Assembly (NCBI GenBank): GCA_002118135.1
Contig: BDIU01000174.1
Coordinates: 57,941 to 121,940, forward strand
Source of the DNA: Trebouxia sp. TZW2008
Lineage: Eukaryota > Chlorophyta > Trebouxiophyceae > Trebouxiales > Trebouxiaceae
Direction: 5' to 3'
Length of the DNA stretch: 64,000 bases
Position numbers and translations under genes: made by a program. Within the stretch, counting starts at the first letter, position 1. Each line of letters begins with the position of its first letter. The notes under the pieces were generated by a model. The model did no database searches, had not been told where the DNA came from, and worked only from the letters and a program-made list of their open reading frames with translations. Shown piece by piece: positions 1-12,200 of the stretch.

Positions 1-709
1 TTGTCATCATGAATGCCGACAATGCTCCCTTCTTCTGCTTCGACAACTTTCGATGTGTCAACATCGCCGCTGCCAGTCCCGTCTACAACATCCAAAATCT
101 GCAGGAACATCAAACTATGTCATGGGGATGCGAAATCTGTGGCACATGTGGGGTTGCAGTCAAATGCTGCATGGCTTGACCTTGGGCTTGCCATCTGTTG
201 TTGTCTGCAAGCCCTCAGCTCCTGCACGCAAAGCATCGTTATTGGAAGCAACTGAGCAGTATCTGATCTGGCAGCGCACAGCACCTGCCTGGATCAACGC
301 CGGTGTCGAAAATGGCCACGGTCACTCCTCGACCATCACTTTCGGGCTGTTTCTGCAAGCGATAAACTGTGTCACGACCAGCTTGACGCAACTGTTGCGT
401 GCAGAGTGCGGTAGCATTGGACACCTTCAGAAAGGACAAGGCACCTATTTCCTCTTTGGGCAAAGCTGCTGCAAATGACAAGTCAGCCCCTGCCGGCATG
501 TTGTCTGCGACTGCCTCGCTGATTGCTGCTAGTGTAGGGCGCTTGGTATGCCCAGCGACGACAATCGCAGATGATGTTCGCAAACCAAATCGCCCTGTGG
601 TCGAGTGTCTTGGCTTGCAATAGAGCCGCGTTGACCTATCGGCACAGGTATGTCTGAACGGCAGACCTCGTCCTGCAGTCGACGCTGAACTCAGAGGCGT
701 AAGAAGCAT
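1..709 (-). CDS. TPP2: Tripeptidyl-peptidase II, N-terminal part (gene runs off the left edge)
   Basis: Giant cytosolic subtilisin-family (S8) exopeptidase that removes tripeptides downstream of the proteasome. Exons read on the minus strand: 709-425, 352-289, 221-181, 98-1. Spliced, they give a PKEEIGALSFLK stretch, the DGRGVTVAIFDTGVDPG segment with the first catalytic Asp, then TTTDGKPK and ILDVVD..TGSGDVDTS, in the order typical of TPPII. The 353-424 intron is exactly 72 nt with no stop, so it reads through as false coding sequence if ignored. The 222-288 intron needs a GC donor (CAG|GCAGGT) to keep frame. The Met at 709 gives an Arg/Ser/Ala-rich leader that could be an organelle transit peptide; the Met at 499 is an alternative start. 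Family assignment is firm, the start is not. It faces SAS6 across a gap of about 300 bp that must hold both promoters. Confidence 0.88.
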
Positions 710-1015
710 CAGCTGCCCCCTCTTCAGACAGTACTGCAGGTCAATGTCGCTTGCTTACAGGTCTGCGCAGGCGAGTCGCCTGTGAGCCACGCTTCTAAGC
801 TTTGCCACTGCTCGTGCAGCGGTGGAGGCATCGCAGCATCACATAGACAAGCCTTTTCAAATTCGCTCAGCACAGCACCAGCTCGAGCCTCGAGCGTTGG
901 GAAAGCGCGGGAGCCTCTGCTGCTAAGTGGCACGGCAGACGTAAGCAGGACATGCGTGCATCGTAACGAAGTCTTGTGATTTGCGGCACTCAGTCAGTCC
1001 CATTGGCCAGCTGCC
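710..1015. promoter_or_regulatory. Probable bidirectional promoter between TPP2 and SAS6
   Basis: About 306 bp separate the putative divergent start codons. I see no convincing coding exon or TATA element here. The short ORFs on both strands have no recognisable content. The role is inferred from gene orientation only. Confidence 0.4.
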
Positions 1016-4000
1016 ATGCCTCTTGTGATCGATAACAACACTAGGTCTTGGGAAAGCTTTGACGTGCAAACAGCCTCGACTCTGTACTGGAAGGCTCTTC
1101 CAGTGCTGGTTCGCCAAAATGATCGGGAGGAGCAAACAAATGAGCTGACAGTGCGTATACTGTCAGGAGTGAACCGCAACAACCACAACTCCAGAGTAAG
1201 TCAGCAAGCATGCAAAACAAAGGCGTGCAATGACACGCATCATGATCTGTGTCACGTTCACAACTGCAGATCTTAAGGATTCACCTGTCAAGTGACGATG
1301 ACTTGTTCTTCTTGCATACGCTTGAAGTCAGCGAGGAGGAGTTCCAAAGCTTGAAAGTGGAGCAAGGGATCCTAGTAGACTTTGGCAACTTTCCTGGCAA
1401 AGTAATAACCCTGTTGCAGAAATGCATACTTGCTCAGAAAGAAGACCCTCCAAGGTGCGCATGCTGTCCTGACTTATATATATATAGAGCAGCTCAATCC
1501 AAACAAAAGCAGCATGGAGTATCCACAGCCTTCAAATATTGCACAAGTCCCTCATCGCACCAACTCTCCCCCTGCAGATTCCAGGCTGTCCTGTCAGCAA
1601 GAGGGTCTGACTCTGTGTTCAAGATAGTCGAGACAAATGATTTCAATCAGTTGCCGCACATCACCCTAGCCTTCAGACCTGGCAATGACATTGCTGTCAA
1701 ACAGGTCAGATGCTTTCTCGCATTCACAATGTGCCAGCTTGCATAATACTTGCTGCTCTTGGGCCAGCGCAACTGCTTCTTTGATTTCCTGGGGCAGCCG
1801 CACTAGCTGCCCTCAGGACTGCCATCAACAGCAATACTTAACAGCCTTGTCTGCTTCTGCAGTTTCTGGCATTCCGGCTGTCAGAGGTCAAGCTTAGCAA
1901 TGAGCAGCTGACAGCAAATCTGAGCTTGACAACAGTAAGCTGCAACCTCTGCGAAGTTGCATGCATGGCAGCATCAGGCTGGCAGCATGTATCACATGCA
2001 GCTGCTGGACCCATAGAGGCTGCTGTTCTGACCATCACCTACAACATGTCAAGCAGGCTTGCATTGTCTTCGTTTCACTGCTGCATGCATCACACAAAAT
2101 TGTTGTCACACATGTGAGTTCTCTGTGTCAGGTCTCAACTTGTGCTGCACTGCTCAGGCCGACCATGACGGCACACAAACCTGTTGTTGCACTTCAAGCT
2201 GTGCACAGCATTTCTGAGCTCGTGCAATACTGTTTAGGGTGACCGTGACAGCACCCAGCAGAAGCTAGAGGACACAACCCAGCAGCTGGCTGAAAGCCGT
2301 GAGATGCATGAGCGGACTCTGCTTGAGCAGCAGGCGCACTCCAAGACTAAAGACGCACAAGCTCTTGAGGAAAAGACCAAAGAGCTGGCCCAGTTGAAAG
2401 CCACCTTAGACCAGTAAGAAGCATGCTGCAGCTTTGACCCTGCGTACAAAGATTCATTGTCATCCACGCAGCTACAAAGCACTTTTCATGATATGTCTCA
2501 GTATAAGATTGCAATGACAAGGTTTGCTTGCAGGCTTGCTTTCACCTTTACCATGACTTGCAGTCCTTGGTGTACATTGGCAAGCACTGTGGTTGCATGC
2601 TTTGATTATGCAAGGCATCCATGATGCCAGCATGCATTGCTCACAACATTTGTCCATCCTGAGACACATGATTGTGGTCTCTTGCAGGGAGCGAGATCGA
2701 CTTGAGACAAAGTATAGGGAGCAGCTGGACGCATTGACAGACCGAGGCAATGACTTGGACCAGGAGAATCGCCAGCTGCGCAGTCTGAAATATGAGCTAG
2801 ACACTAGGGTAAAGCATCAAAACATCTTCTACATGCCTTGCAGAACCAAATTCTACTTGTCTCATGTGCAAGTATGCCACCGATGCTAGACATGCTTATG
2901 CATCTGTGCCTGCAGATCTTGTGAGCATGCTGTCTTGACCTGGGCCAGCAGCACCTGCAAATGAAAATATTTGGCACTCAGTAATTCCAAAAGTAGATGA
3001 GAGCCCACACGCATTAACAGTTGGCTTCAAAGGCCAAATCTCTCCATGTCTGCATAGCAAAATAGCATGAACAATTGCAAAGTTGCCCGTACCATATATC
3101 CGATCATGCAGGTCAGTGAGTTGAGCCACAAGCTAGGTACGGCTGAAGGGAATTGTAGATCACTAGAAGAAGAGTTGAAAAGGCTGCAGAATCAGCACCT
3201 CCAGCTGAGTCGAGGCAAGAGTGACAGAGATGTTGAGGCAAATGAGCTCAGAGCCAAGCTGCGATCTGCTGATGAGAAGGTACAGAGGACTTGCCCCTTG
3301 GACAGCTTGCTCATGCCTGGTGCCATCACTGGTTATGCTGTCAGCTGCATAATGCCTTGAGATGCAGGTTGCTACAGTGACTTTCAATGTAACGACTGCT
3401 TTGGGTCCCAAGACAAGTGTCCTGATATCAGGTTGGTCCTTTCTGAGGGGTTCCACTTGTCAGTAAAATGCATGCTCAACAGCTGACATACCAAATGAGG
3501 CTTTATTAAGTCTGTTTGACTGGTGTCCTGTGCATATGCTGCAGCAGAATGCACTCTGTGTACTGCACACTGATTTCCAATGCGCGTGTGCTGTTCACAT
3601 GCATTGCAAGCACAATCTTGCAAGCCTATACAAGCTTATTCTTGCTGCACAAACGTCAGCACATAGTACACCTGCTCAATGCTTACCTAAGGCCGCCTGG
3701 CTCACTGCAAGCATCATCCTGGAGGAGTCACAAGCAAGGCTGCCTTTTTCCAAAAGCAGACAGGATCTACTGCTTGTTTCACTGATGAGGCTGCTCAATT
3801 CGTGCAATGACTAAGTGACTGAGTGAAGCAAATAAAACAAGCCCTCACATTTGATGCAGCATAGTGAGACTGAAAATTGATGTTTAGAGAGCATTTAATT
3901 GCTGAGTGGTTTGCTTGTTTGCTGAATGAAGTTCCTGCCATTTCTGTGCAGTCAGGAGAAAGTTGAATCTGACTGGCATGGCTTCTTGCTGCAGGTCCAA

Positions 4001-6906
4001 GCCCAGAGAGACCACATAGCAGAGCAGAATCAGAGGTGCAAAGACTTGGAGGCCTCTAGCCGGCAGCTAGAGGAAAGGTGTGCTGAACTGAAGGAATCAG
4101 CAGCTGGCCATGAAGTGCGAGCTAAAGAGTCGGCTGGAGAAGTTCTCAAAGGCAACCGCATCATAGAGAAAGTGTCGGTGAGCCATCGCTCAAATTCATA
4201 CAAGACATGTCCAAGGTAGCCTCCTTCAAGTGTGAACTGTAAAGGCAAAAATGCAATTCCTGGGATTGCGTGGACAAGCAGAAATTCGAGTGGACCAAGC
4301 AGTCAGCAAACAGAGCTCATGCTGCTTTGGGTGTTGATGAATACGCATTGGATGTGCCAGGGCATTGTCGTATACAGAGCGCTTGTACAACTCCAATGAT
4401 GTCCAAATGCCTTGCGACAGGAAAGCTTGGACTGCAACTCATACTTACCATTATGTTCTTGACGAGCAAGTTGCCTTGATTGTGGGTTGTGACCAGAACC
4501 TTGGAGAGACACTGTGCACCTTTCTCAATATCTGTATTTGTATGCACTGTTGTGTGCCATATGAAATATGAAATTTTGCAGGAAGATCCATTGTGGTGAC
4601 CTGTTGTGTGCCACATGACTTGCTGCTATGCGAAATGACTTGCACATGGCAAAGGAGAAGGTGCGGTGCAAACAGGCCATTATAGGGCGTCAAGAAGAGG
4701 AGCTGGTAGCTTGCGGGGCCAGCCCGGAACATGGCGACAACCAAGCACAACTGGTCACAGCTGCGCACCTCTCTCAGATTGTGTGTGTGCCTATGCAGGA
4801 TGACCTGTGCATGGCAAGGCGCAAGCGGGTCATTGCGTGGTGCCACATGACTGTTATAGACAGATCTGTAAAGTAGAGCTACCTGTTGTAGACATCCATT
4901 GCAGCGGTCATGTTCTCTATGCAGAATGACCTGCGCATGGCAAAGGAGAAGGCGCGGCGCAAGCAGGCCATTATTGGCCGTCAAGAAGAAGAGCTGGCGG
5001 CGCGGGAAGCCAGCTTGGACAGCATGCGCAAGGACCAAGCCAGCTCCAGCCGCCAGACTGACCACTTGCAGGAGGACAACCAAGCTCTCAAGGTGAGCAC
5101 TGCAAGCAGGAAAACATACAACCCAGACCATGCGTTGTCCTTGTAGCATATGTTGGAAAAGCTTGTGAGAGCTTACAACAGCATTGCCAGTGGGCGCTGC
5201 TGAAATTGTACACAATCTGGATGTTGGCATGTTATTTGTGACCAGCAGCAGCGCACAGGATTTGTTGGCATGACTGCACCAGCATGATTGGCAAAACTGC
5301 ACCAGCATAGCTGCTACACTGCAATTGCAGAGATGCATGAACTCTGCCTTGTGCTGACCAAGCCCCTTTTCCAAGCAAAAAGTCTCCCAAAAAGCTTGAC
5401 AAATACTCCATCTACAGTCTAGCTAGCTTGCCTACAATCTGCTCAGTGCAGGATGAAATCGGCAGCTTGAAGTCAAAGTTGGAGGAGTGCAAAACCCAGT
5501 TACAAAGTAATGAGCAGATGATACGCTGGCTCAACAATCAGGTATGTGAATCATGTTGCGTTTGTGCTTACTTTCTGCATGCACACGCAGTTGCAAAGCT
5601 AGGGGTGCATTTCCATACAGAGCATTGAATCTGGCACATTCAGACTCAGGGCACGGATTGGCAATAGTGCATGATATAGCAACTGTGGCTACAAATACTG
5701 AATGAGCCGATGCACCTGTGCTGGTTCTGTCAGGAACCAACATCAGCACAGTTGCTTCTCTTTCTACTGTCAGCTTGCACAGCATGATCAAGTTGTTGTC
5801 GGAGCATCACAGATGCTGCAAAGTTTCTTTGAGAGTACTGAAGCCTCTTTTGCCTGCCTGTATAGATGCCACCTGAATGTTCAAGCCAAGACACGCTTTG
5901 GACTTCCAACACTGGCACCTGGGCTGGCACGTATGATGTACAGAAAGTGTGAATCCATCTGCATGTGTAATGTTTTTGCAACGTATTTTGTTTCTTGCCT
6001 TCAGGTCAATGAGGCTCAGCTGCAGTTTGGGGGAACAGCTGCTGGGTCACGCTATAGCTTCAAGCCAGCTGCTTTGCGTGGTGCGCAATCTGCATCTGCA
6101 GGGGCTGTTGGTATCCCAGCCGTACCAAGCAGGTGATGCAACATTCTGACACTCACATGCCCTTTGCAGCAGTGACTCATCGCACTCTGCAATTCAGTGA
6201 TTGATACTGTCAAATGCTTGCGTATTGAATATTGCATATCAGCCTCAGCGTGCTGCATATTTCACAATCTGCACTGCATCTCAGGGATCCATACTTTCAC
6301 ATCTGGGTTTTGCGTATTACGTATTGTGTATTGAGTATTATATATGGTGATTCACTGCTTTGCAGCAAACCTACAAGTCTGCTTTCTGCAGCTAAAAGGG
6401 TCCAACAAGCTGCATGCAGCTCAATTGCAAGCTTGGCAAATGCCCTGGAACTGTGCGCATTTCATCAGTTTCTATGAGTGTCGCTTGCAGCATGCATGGA
6501 CACATTCCAGCTTTTGGTGCTCCATGCCTGACGTGACGCAGCCATATTAAACATCTTGCCTGTTGCAGGACCAAACTGGTTGGACACAGGTGATTGCTCC
6601 AGTGCATACCTAGCTGGGTCTGCTGAGCCTATCTAGCACATATTTAGAAATGCAAAACAAAATGCCTGTTGCAGGAGCAGCGTCAGCCCGCCAGCAGCAC
6701 TCAATAGTGTGCCATACCAATCACCATACTTAGCTCAGCATGGTGCAACACCCAGCAGTTTGAGCAGTGCAAGCAGGACCAACATTGGTGGCAATGCTGG
6801 TTACTCATCTGCAGCAGGCTTTGCATCGCATCAGCTGCAAACGCCCGACACTGCAGGCAGCAACACAGCTGGCATCCGACCAAGTGCTGCGGCACTCAAA
6901 GTGTAA
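1016..6906 (+). CDS. SAS6: SAS-6 centriole cartwheel protein
   Basis: Structural protein whose dimers build the ninefold cartwheel that templates centrioles and basal bodies. Exons: 1016-1195, 1270-1454, 1578-1704, 1863-1934, 2238-2413, 2688-2808, 3112-3279, 3995-4177, 4925-5092, 5452-5541, 6005-6132, optional 6569-6589, and 6675-6906 (TAA). All phases close, giving 609 residues, or 616 with the 21-nt exon. Residues 1 to about 170 form the SAS-6 head, with DDDLFFLHTLEVSEEEFQSL, GILVDFGNFPGK and NDFNQLPHITLAF. This head is very close to that of flagellate green algae. Residues about 190-490 are a long heptad-rich coiled coil ending in QMIRWLNNQVNEAQL, the usual end of the rod. A Ser/Gly/Ala-rich tail follows. 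Start chosen because MPLVID begins right at the family's N-terminus. The intron before exon 4925-5092 carries two decayed copies of that exon. Confidence 0.93.
4616..4850 (+). repeat. Two decayed copies of the 5' edge of SAS6 exon 4925-5092
   Basis: About 4623-4735 and 4789-4842 repeat the start of the downstream exon (NDLRMAKEKARRKQAIIGRQEEEL). Copy 1 reads NDLHMAKEKVRCKQAIIGRQEEELVA and copy 2 reads DDLCMARRKRVIA. Flanking intron text (CCATTG...CTATGC) is repeated too. Copy 1 has lost its acceptor AG (TGCG); copy 2 keeps TGCAG. Confidence 0.85.
6569..6589 (+). other. Possible 21-nt in-frame cassette microexon of SAS6
   Basis: GTTGCAG precedes and GTGATT follows this 21-nt stretch. Including it adds seven residues (RTKLVGH then R) without shifting frame; skipping it joins 6132 to 6675 equally well. 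It may instead be another truncated echo of the next exon, since both begin after GTTGCAGGA. Confidence 0.4.
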
Positions 6907-7415
6907 AATGCAATCAGCCTGCTTTGTTGAGTTGGAGTGCGGCTGACTCTGGCACTGCAAGACATGCCGTGCAAAGGTGTCAACATTTGACTTGTCCACA
7001 GCATTGCCCATGCATATGCTTGAGCAGTCACAGTCTAAGAAGTATATTTTGAGGGGTGTTGCATGATTTGCCATGTCGAATGGGATGACATAAGCAGAGG
7101 CTGACCTCAATTGCCTTACAGATCACTACGACGCAATAATAGATGCCCAAGGTCGTTGTGCAACAGCTTCAGGTACAGTGTTGGCTAGCACAGACGATTA
7201 AGTCAGCTGCAGCATATTGACGTTGCCAGCGGTAAATTGCAACATGCATGCATTGCATTGCCTTTCTTCATTGGTGAGAAACTGCGACCGGACGGTAAGT
7301 TTGGTACACCGTCAGCACAGACGTCTGCAGCAGAGCTTCAAACGGCTGGCGAAGGGCAATGAAAAGCGATCGGTGTCGTGCCGTTTTGCAAACATCCTGA
7401 TGGTCACCGTGACCG
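6907..7415. other. Intergenic region / POP5 leader
   Basis: SAS6 ends at 6906, where GTGTAA overlaps a TGTAA green-algal poly(A) signal. The rest up to the POP5 start shows short open stretches flanked by splice-like sites (for example 7094-7172 and 7330-7410). These could be 5' UTR exons of POP5. I recognise no protein in them. Confidence 0.35.
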
Positions 7416-8620
7416 ATGGTCAGGTTCAAAAACAGGTCTGTTCCGCGTCAGACACGAGCGCTTACGTAGCCAATGGAAGATTCAGTGTCTGATCGTTCAC
7501 AGGTATATCCTGTACGAAGTGATATGGAAAGACAACCGAGCAGACGAGTCACTAAGTAGGTCAGGACGTTGCCATGCAAAGTGTTTGGGATGGAGTGGCA
7601 ACGCTCGCCGTTGCTGTCACAGATGAAGCAAGTCTTTTGACAGTCTTTCGAGATTCCCTGGCAACCAATTTCGGTGACCATGGACTTGCAAGTTCTGCTA
7701 TGTCACTTACAGGTACAGCCTGCCTGTCTAGCCATGAGTTCTATTTGCTCAGCCAACTTTCCGTCAAGCTCTCATCTGGAACCTTCTGGTGTCTGCAGTG
7801 AAGTATTACAACCCAGTCACAAACCTATGTATGTTGCGCTGTGGATTTCAGGAATATAGGCAGGTGAATGGTTTGTGCGACATCTGCAATCTGAGATTGA
7901 TTTGATGATGATTTACATTCAAAGCATGCTCGGCATGAGGATCTGTTATGGTCCAGGTGTGGTGCGCGCTGAGCATGATTTCTGAAATTAATAATAGGAG
8001 GGTCATGCTACACTTTTTGCATCTTGGAGGTAAGTCATGACATGTGCTAGCTTCTGATGTTCACGGCATTCTCCATCTGGTCAATTGCAAACGTGATGTT
8101 TGTTGTCTTGGCACAGGGACTTTGAAAACATGTCAACAAGCAACCATCGGCTACAACAAGCATTTGCTGCAGGATGCACACTTGACACAGCAGGTTTGCA
8201 CTCAAGCGCTCTATGTGATAATGCCCTGCTGATGGTACAGACTGAGGCACCGCCGCCTTCCCTTGAATAACTGCAAACTATGATGCATGCTGTTGTAATG
8301 GATGTGTAAATCACTGTTTGATTGCAATAATGTGCATTGCTCCTCTGAGCAAGCAGAGATTCATACACTGCCATGCCAGTCATTGCCTCTGATTTCTGTC
8401 CATCAGCAATTCTGCATTTGTTGCATTTGTATTACAGAATTGACGCAAGCCTGCATGTGCATCAAATTTGAGCATGTGGGACCATCAAAATTCATTTTCA
8501 ACACTTGGATAAAACAAGATCACTCTGTTATGAAGCATTGCTGATTAGTTTGTGTATGCTGTGCAGCAAAGCAAGCTCTTGCAGCAAGCTGAGTCAAAAT
8601 TGAGCAATCTGGAATTGTAA
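7416..8620 (+). CDS. POP5: Ribonuclease P/MRP protein subunit POP5
   Basis: Core protein of the nuclear RNase P and RNase MRP ribonucleoproteins, which process tRNA 5' ends and pre-rRNA. Seven exons: 7416-7435, 7503-7555, 7623-7712, 7799-7863, 7957-8029, 8117-8193, 8567-8620 (TAA). Phases close to 143 residues, normal for the family. The N-terminus MVRFKNRYILYEV is the POP5 hallmark. RDSLATNFGDHGLASSAMSL, VKYYNPVTNLCMLRCG and the VW..LS..ISEI strand follow in family order. Introns are mostly 66-90 nt and hold no exon echoes, unlike neighbouring genes. It lies in tandem behind SAS6. The last exon adds a short Gln/Leu-rich tail. Confidence 0.92.
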
Positions 8621-9297
8621 TAGGACAACAGGCGTCAGGAGCCTCTGTCTATAAAGGCAGCTGTAACAGTTTGTGGATGCTGTGTCTCACGCCAATCCCT
8701 CACACCATTGTTCAGCTGCGTTTAATCAAAAAACTACGAGAAGATCTCTTTTTATTTTTTGAATCTGAAGTATGCGAAAGTCTGTTTTGGAACTTGTGTA
8801 CAAATTCCGCCTATGCTAACTGCTACTTACAGAGCACTTCTTTTCAGAGGTATGCTTAATGTGAATCTGTCAAAGAGCATGCTCACACATGCATTTGCGA
8901 TGTGTACACTGAAAGTTGACAGGCCAATATGACTTCATGCAAATTGGCCATTGCAATATCAGGGTCTTGATTCACAAGCTGCAAAGTCCTTTTCTGACCA
9001 CTCATCTGATGGCTGTTCATTTGTTGCTCTAGGAGAGACTGTCAAAAGCAGTCAGAATGTTGTTGAAGGATGACACCCAGTTTTGAGACCATGTTTGCAT
9101 TAAGTTTTGCTGCTTTGTCTTGCCAGCACGGGTGCTAGCATTTCATGTCAACCGCCAGGTCTAGTTATGAGTAGTGCATAACAATTATCTATCATAGCGT
9201 CTAGCATTGCTGAAAGAGCCAGCCTAAGCGCTGAGGGCTCGTGTCTGCTTGAGCAGCTGTGGAACACATTCTACTCTTCTAGACAGCACTGATGTTG
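8621..9297. other. Convergent intergenic region POP5 / RING gene
   Basis: Noncoding as far as I can see. It should hold both 3' UTRs. No repeats or structured RNA were recognised. Confidence 0.4.
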
Positions 9298-12200
9298 CTA
9301 TGGTTTCTGAGCCTGTAAGACAGCCTTGCTGGCAGAAACCCGCCTGCTAAGACGCCTTGCACTCGCCGGCTTGCTTCCAAGCTTGGAGTCTGCATTGCTG
9401 GCTGACGTCACCTCCTTGTGGCAAACGGGGCACTCCTGCATCATCCAAAGTGCACTTTTTGCGGAATTACGCAGCATATGCATCAGCTTAGGTGTGAGTT
9501 GTATTGCGGATACTCGCATACCCAGCTGTCCTTTGAGTCTCAAGCAAAGTGTGCAACATGTCCAGAGCATGGCAGCTTCATTGCAGCTGTGCATGTTGTT
9601 TTCTGCGCAGCTAGCTGTATCCAGTCAAGGCGTTTGAGATGGTGTATGAGTCACCATGTATTGCATCCCGGCCCTAGTGCCCCCAATGTTTGACACGCTG
9701 AACAGTCATGGTTCACAGGCTTTTGCAGTACAAATACATGTTGGAACAGCACACACAAGAGATGCGTGAACTTCGCACAGTCACCTTGCTGTGCTTGAGC
9801 CATTGCGCAATGCAGTCTGTATGGTAGCAATGTTTGCAATCCAGCACACAGACTGCATCTTCTGCCTCAAACTCCATGCAGCACACTATGCACCTGCAGG
9901 CAGCACCATACTCTTATGTCTGTCATGATTCGTTGGTTGATTTGACACCTGTGCCAGTGCAAACGTAAGGTAGGTGACAGGGATGCCTCATCCTGTTTCT
10001 GTGGGCCACACAGCAGGTTTATTTTGTCTGTAATGTCACCATCCCTGGTAAGCTTGACAAATTTTCAGCAAGGCTCAAAGCTGCACTGAGGTACAGTCAC
10101 TGGGAACAGGCCAGAGTGATTTGTGCAGTGTCCACACAGTAATTTCGACAACTCAGTGTAGTGACTTACAAGACTGCCTAGCCAGTATGAAAGCATCTTG
10201 CACTGCTCACGCATACAACATGCCAGGGAAGCATTGCTGCTTGCTAGTCTGCTTAGCCAATAAGACAGCACTTTGCTGTGTTCGCTCATGATGGCGTCAC
10301 AGAAGTACTGATGGTTCCTAGTACAAGTAGCCAAGTCAAAGCATTGGGCAGTGCTCGTGCGTGCTAATGTCACAGAAGCCACTGATGCTTGCTAGTGCCT
10401 AGGCAATACGGAAGCATTTGGCTGTGCTCATGCAGAAGATGTATAAAGAGAGCATGATTGCTTTCACGGCTAGCCAGTATGAAAACAAATGGCGGTGCTC
10501 ATGCAGTACAACCAACGGTCGCTTGCAGTCTGCCTAGCCAACATGGAAGCATTTGGCAGGGCTGAGACTTACTGTTCTGAACCAGCATCCTGCCCGTGGT
10601 CTGGTTTGTGCTGAGCATAGGTGGTCTTGCGCAGTACGTCCATGATGTTATGAGCCGCACCCCTGCTGACCACCCCCACTGTCTCACCAAGCGCTTGCAA
10701 TTGCTGCATGACAGAGTAACTTGTCAGCTTTCCTGGCACTGCGTAGCTGTTGATGAACCACTGGCTTAGCTGAAGCCCAGATCATTTGTAGCTACAGGGC
10801 ATTCATGACAGGCTATTGGGCACAGGTGATAGTCACCGTGGTCACGCCAACATGCTGTTGTGAGGGCCACCCCTGCTGACCACCCCCACTGTCTCACCCA
10901 GAGCTTGCAATTGCTTCATGACAAAGCAACTTGTCAGCCTTTCTGGGCTGCGCGGCCGCTGTTGCATCACAGCCTGACTGTAAGCCTGGCTGACAGTTAG
11001 CTACATGGCATTCAGTACAAGCTAATGAGCGTAGGTGATTGTCACGATTGGCTTGCCAACATGATATTGTGAGCAGCACCCCTGCTGACCAACCCCACTC
11101 TCTCAACGAGGGCTTGCAATTGCTGAATGACAAAGCAATTTTTCAGCCTTACTGGTGCTGTGTAAATGTCAATGAATCACAGGCTGAGCTTGAGCCCAGA
11201 TGATTTTGAGCTACATGGCATTCAGTACAGGCTATTGAGCACAGGCGATAGTCTTCAAGCACAACATGTCTGCAATGCAGAGATGATTGAAGCCATCATA
11301 CCTCGTATGTCATGTCATCAGGGTCTACAGAGTCATCAGACAAGTAGTCATCATCTTCCGCCGTTCCTACAGCATACAAAACACAGACTTCAGTTGTGCA
11401 TGTTGCTACCTGCCGAAGTAGGTTTCAGTAATCAGCATGTGATAAACAGCCTCCTCAGCATGTGATAAACAGCCTCCTCAGCATGTGACAAACAGCCTCC
11501 GCAGCAAATGCTTGCCACCTTCTGACCAGCAATATCAAGTTGCAGGAACATCACATCAGGTGTCAGGAACTGAAAGAGTTGCAGAATTCATGCATGTATT
11601 GCGCACATGTAAAAAAGGATTCGCAAGACAAAGATTGTAGCAATGCTTCCCATCTGAACTGCAAGCTCAATCTGTTGCAAATGGTAAACTTGACTGACAT
11701 GTCGAAGCAGGAATGCACCAATGCCTGCCATCTGAAGCATGCACTCATGGTGTTACTGATAGCAGACCTTGCCAAAGTGACAAAGTTAAAATGTATCAAT
11801 GCCTGCCACCTGAGACCGTCGCAGTAATCATGCATGCATTGATCACAATTGCAGAAGGCTGATGAGAAGCAGAGTGTACCAATGCCTGCCATCTGAAGCA
11901 TGCGCTCATAGTGCTGCCGATCCTCCTCTTCCTGCAGCCTCCTGGCAAATTCCATGTCGTCATCATGCTCATTTCCGTCATTTTGAGGGCTTGCATCCAC
12001 TTCTGCATCTGATGTCATGCTTCCAGAGGCTGTGCTACTCTGCAAGGCCTGGAACCTGTTCAGCATTGAGGCGCCTATGCTGTCTGTGCTGCTGGTTGAA
12101 GCTGCATCTTGACTGCCAGCGTCTGGATCCCTACTGGCCTGAGTGGTGCTTCTCAGCAAGCTACCTCTGCATTTACAGAGCAATCATATGTCAAAGTCAC

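Noticed and set aside
4451..5374. 307-codon minus-strand ORF
   Set aside because: It runs antisense through SAS6 exon 4925-5092 and its echoes. The frame is kept open by the repeats, and the product resembles no protein.
11563..11879. Extension of the minus-strand ORF past the RING-gene exon end
   Set aside because: The frame runs through 3' echoes of the exon; the donor at 11879 gives the only phase that joins the next real exon.
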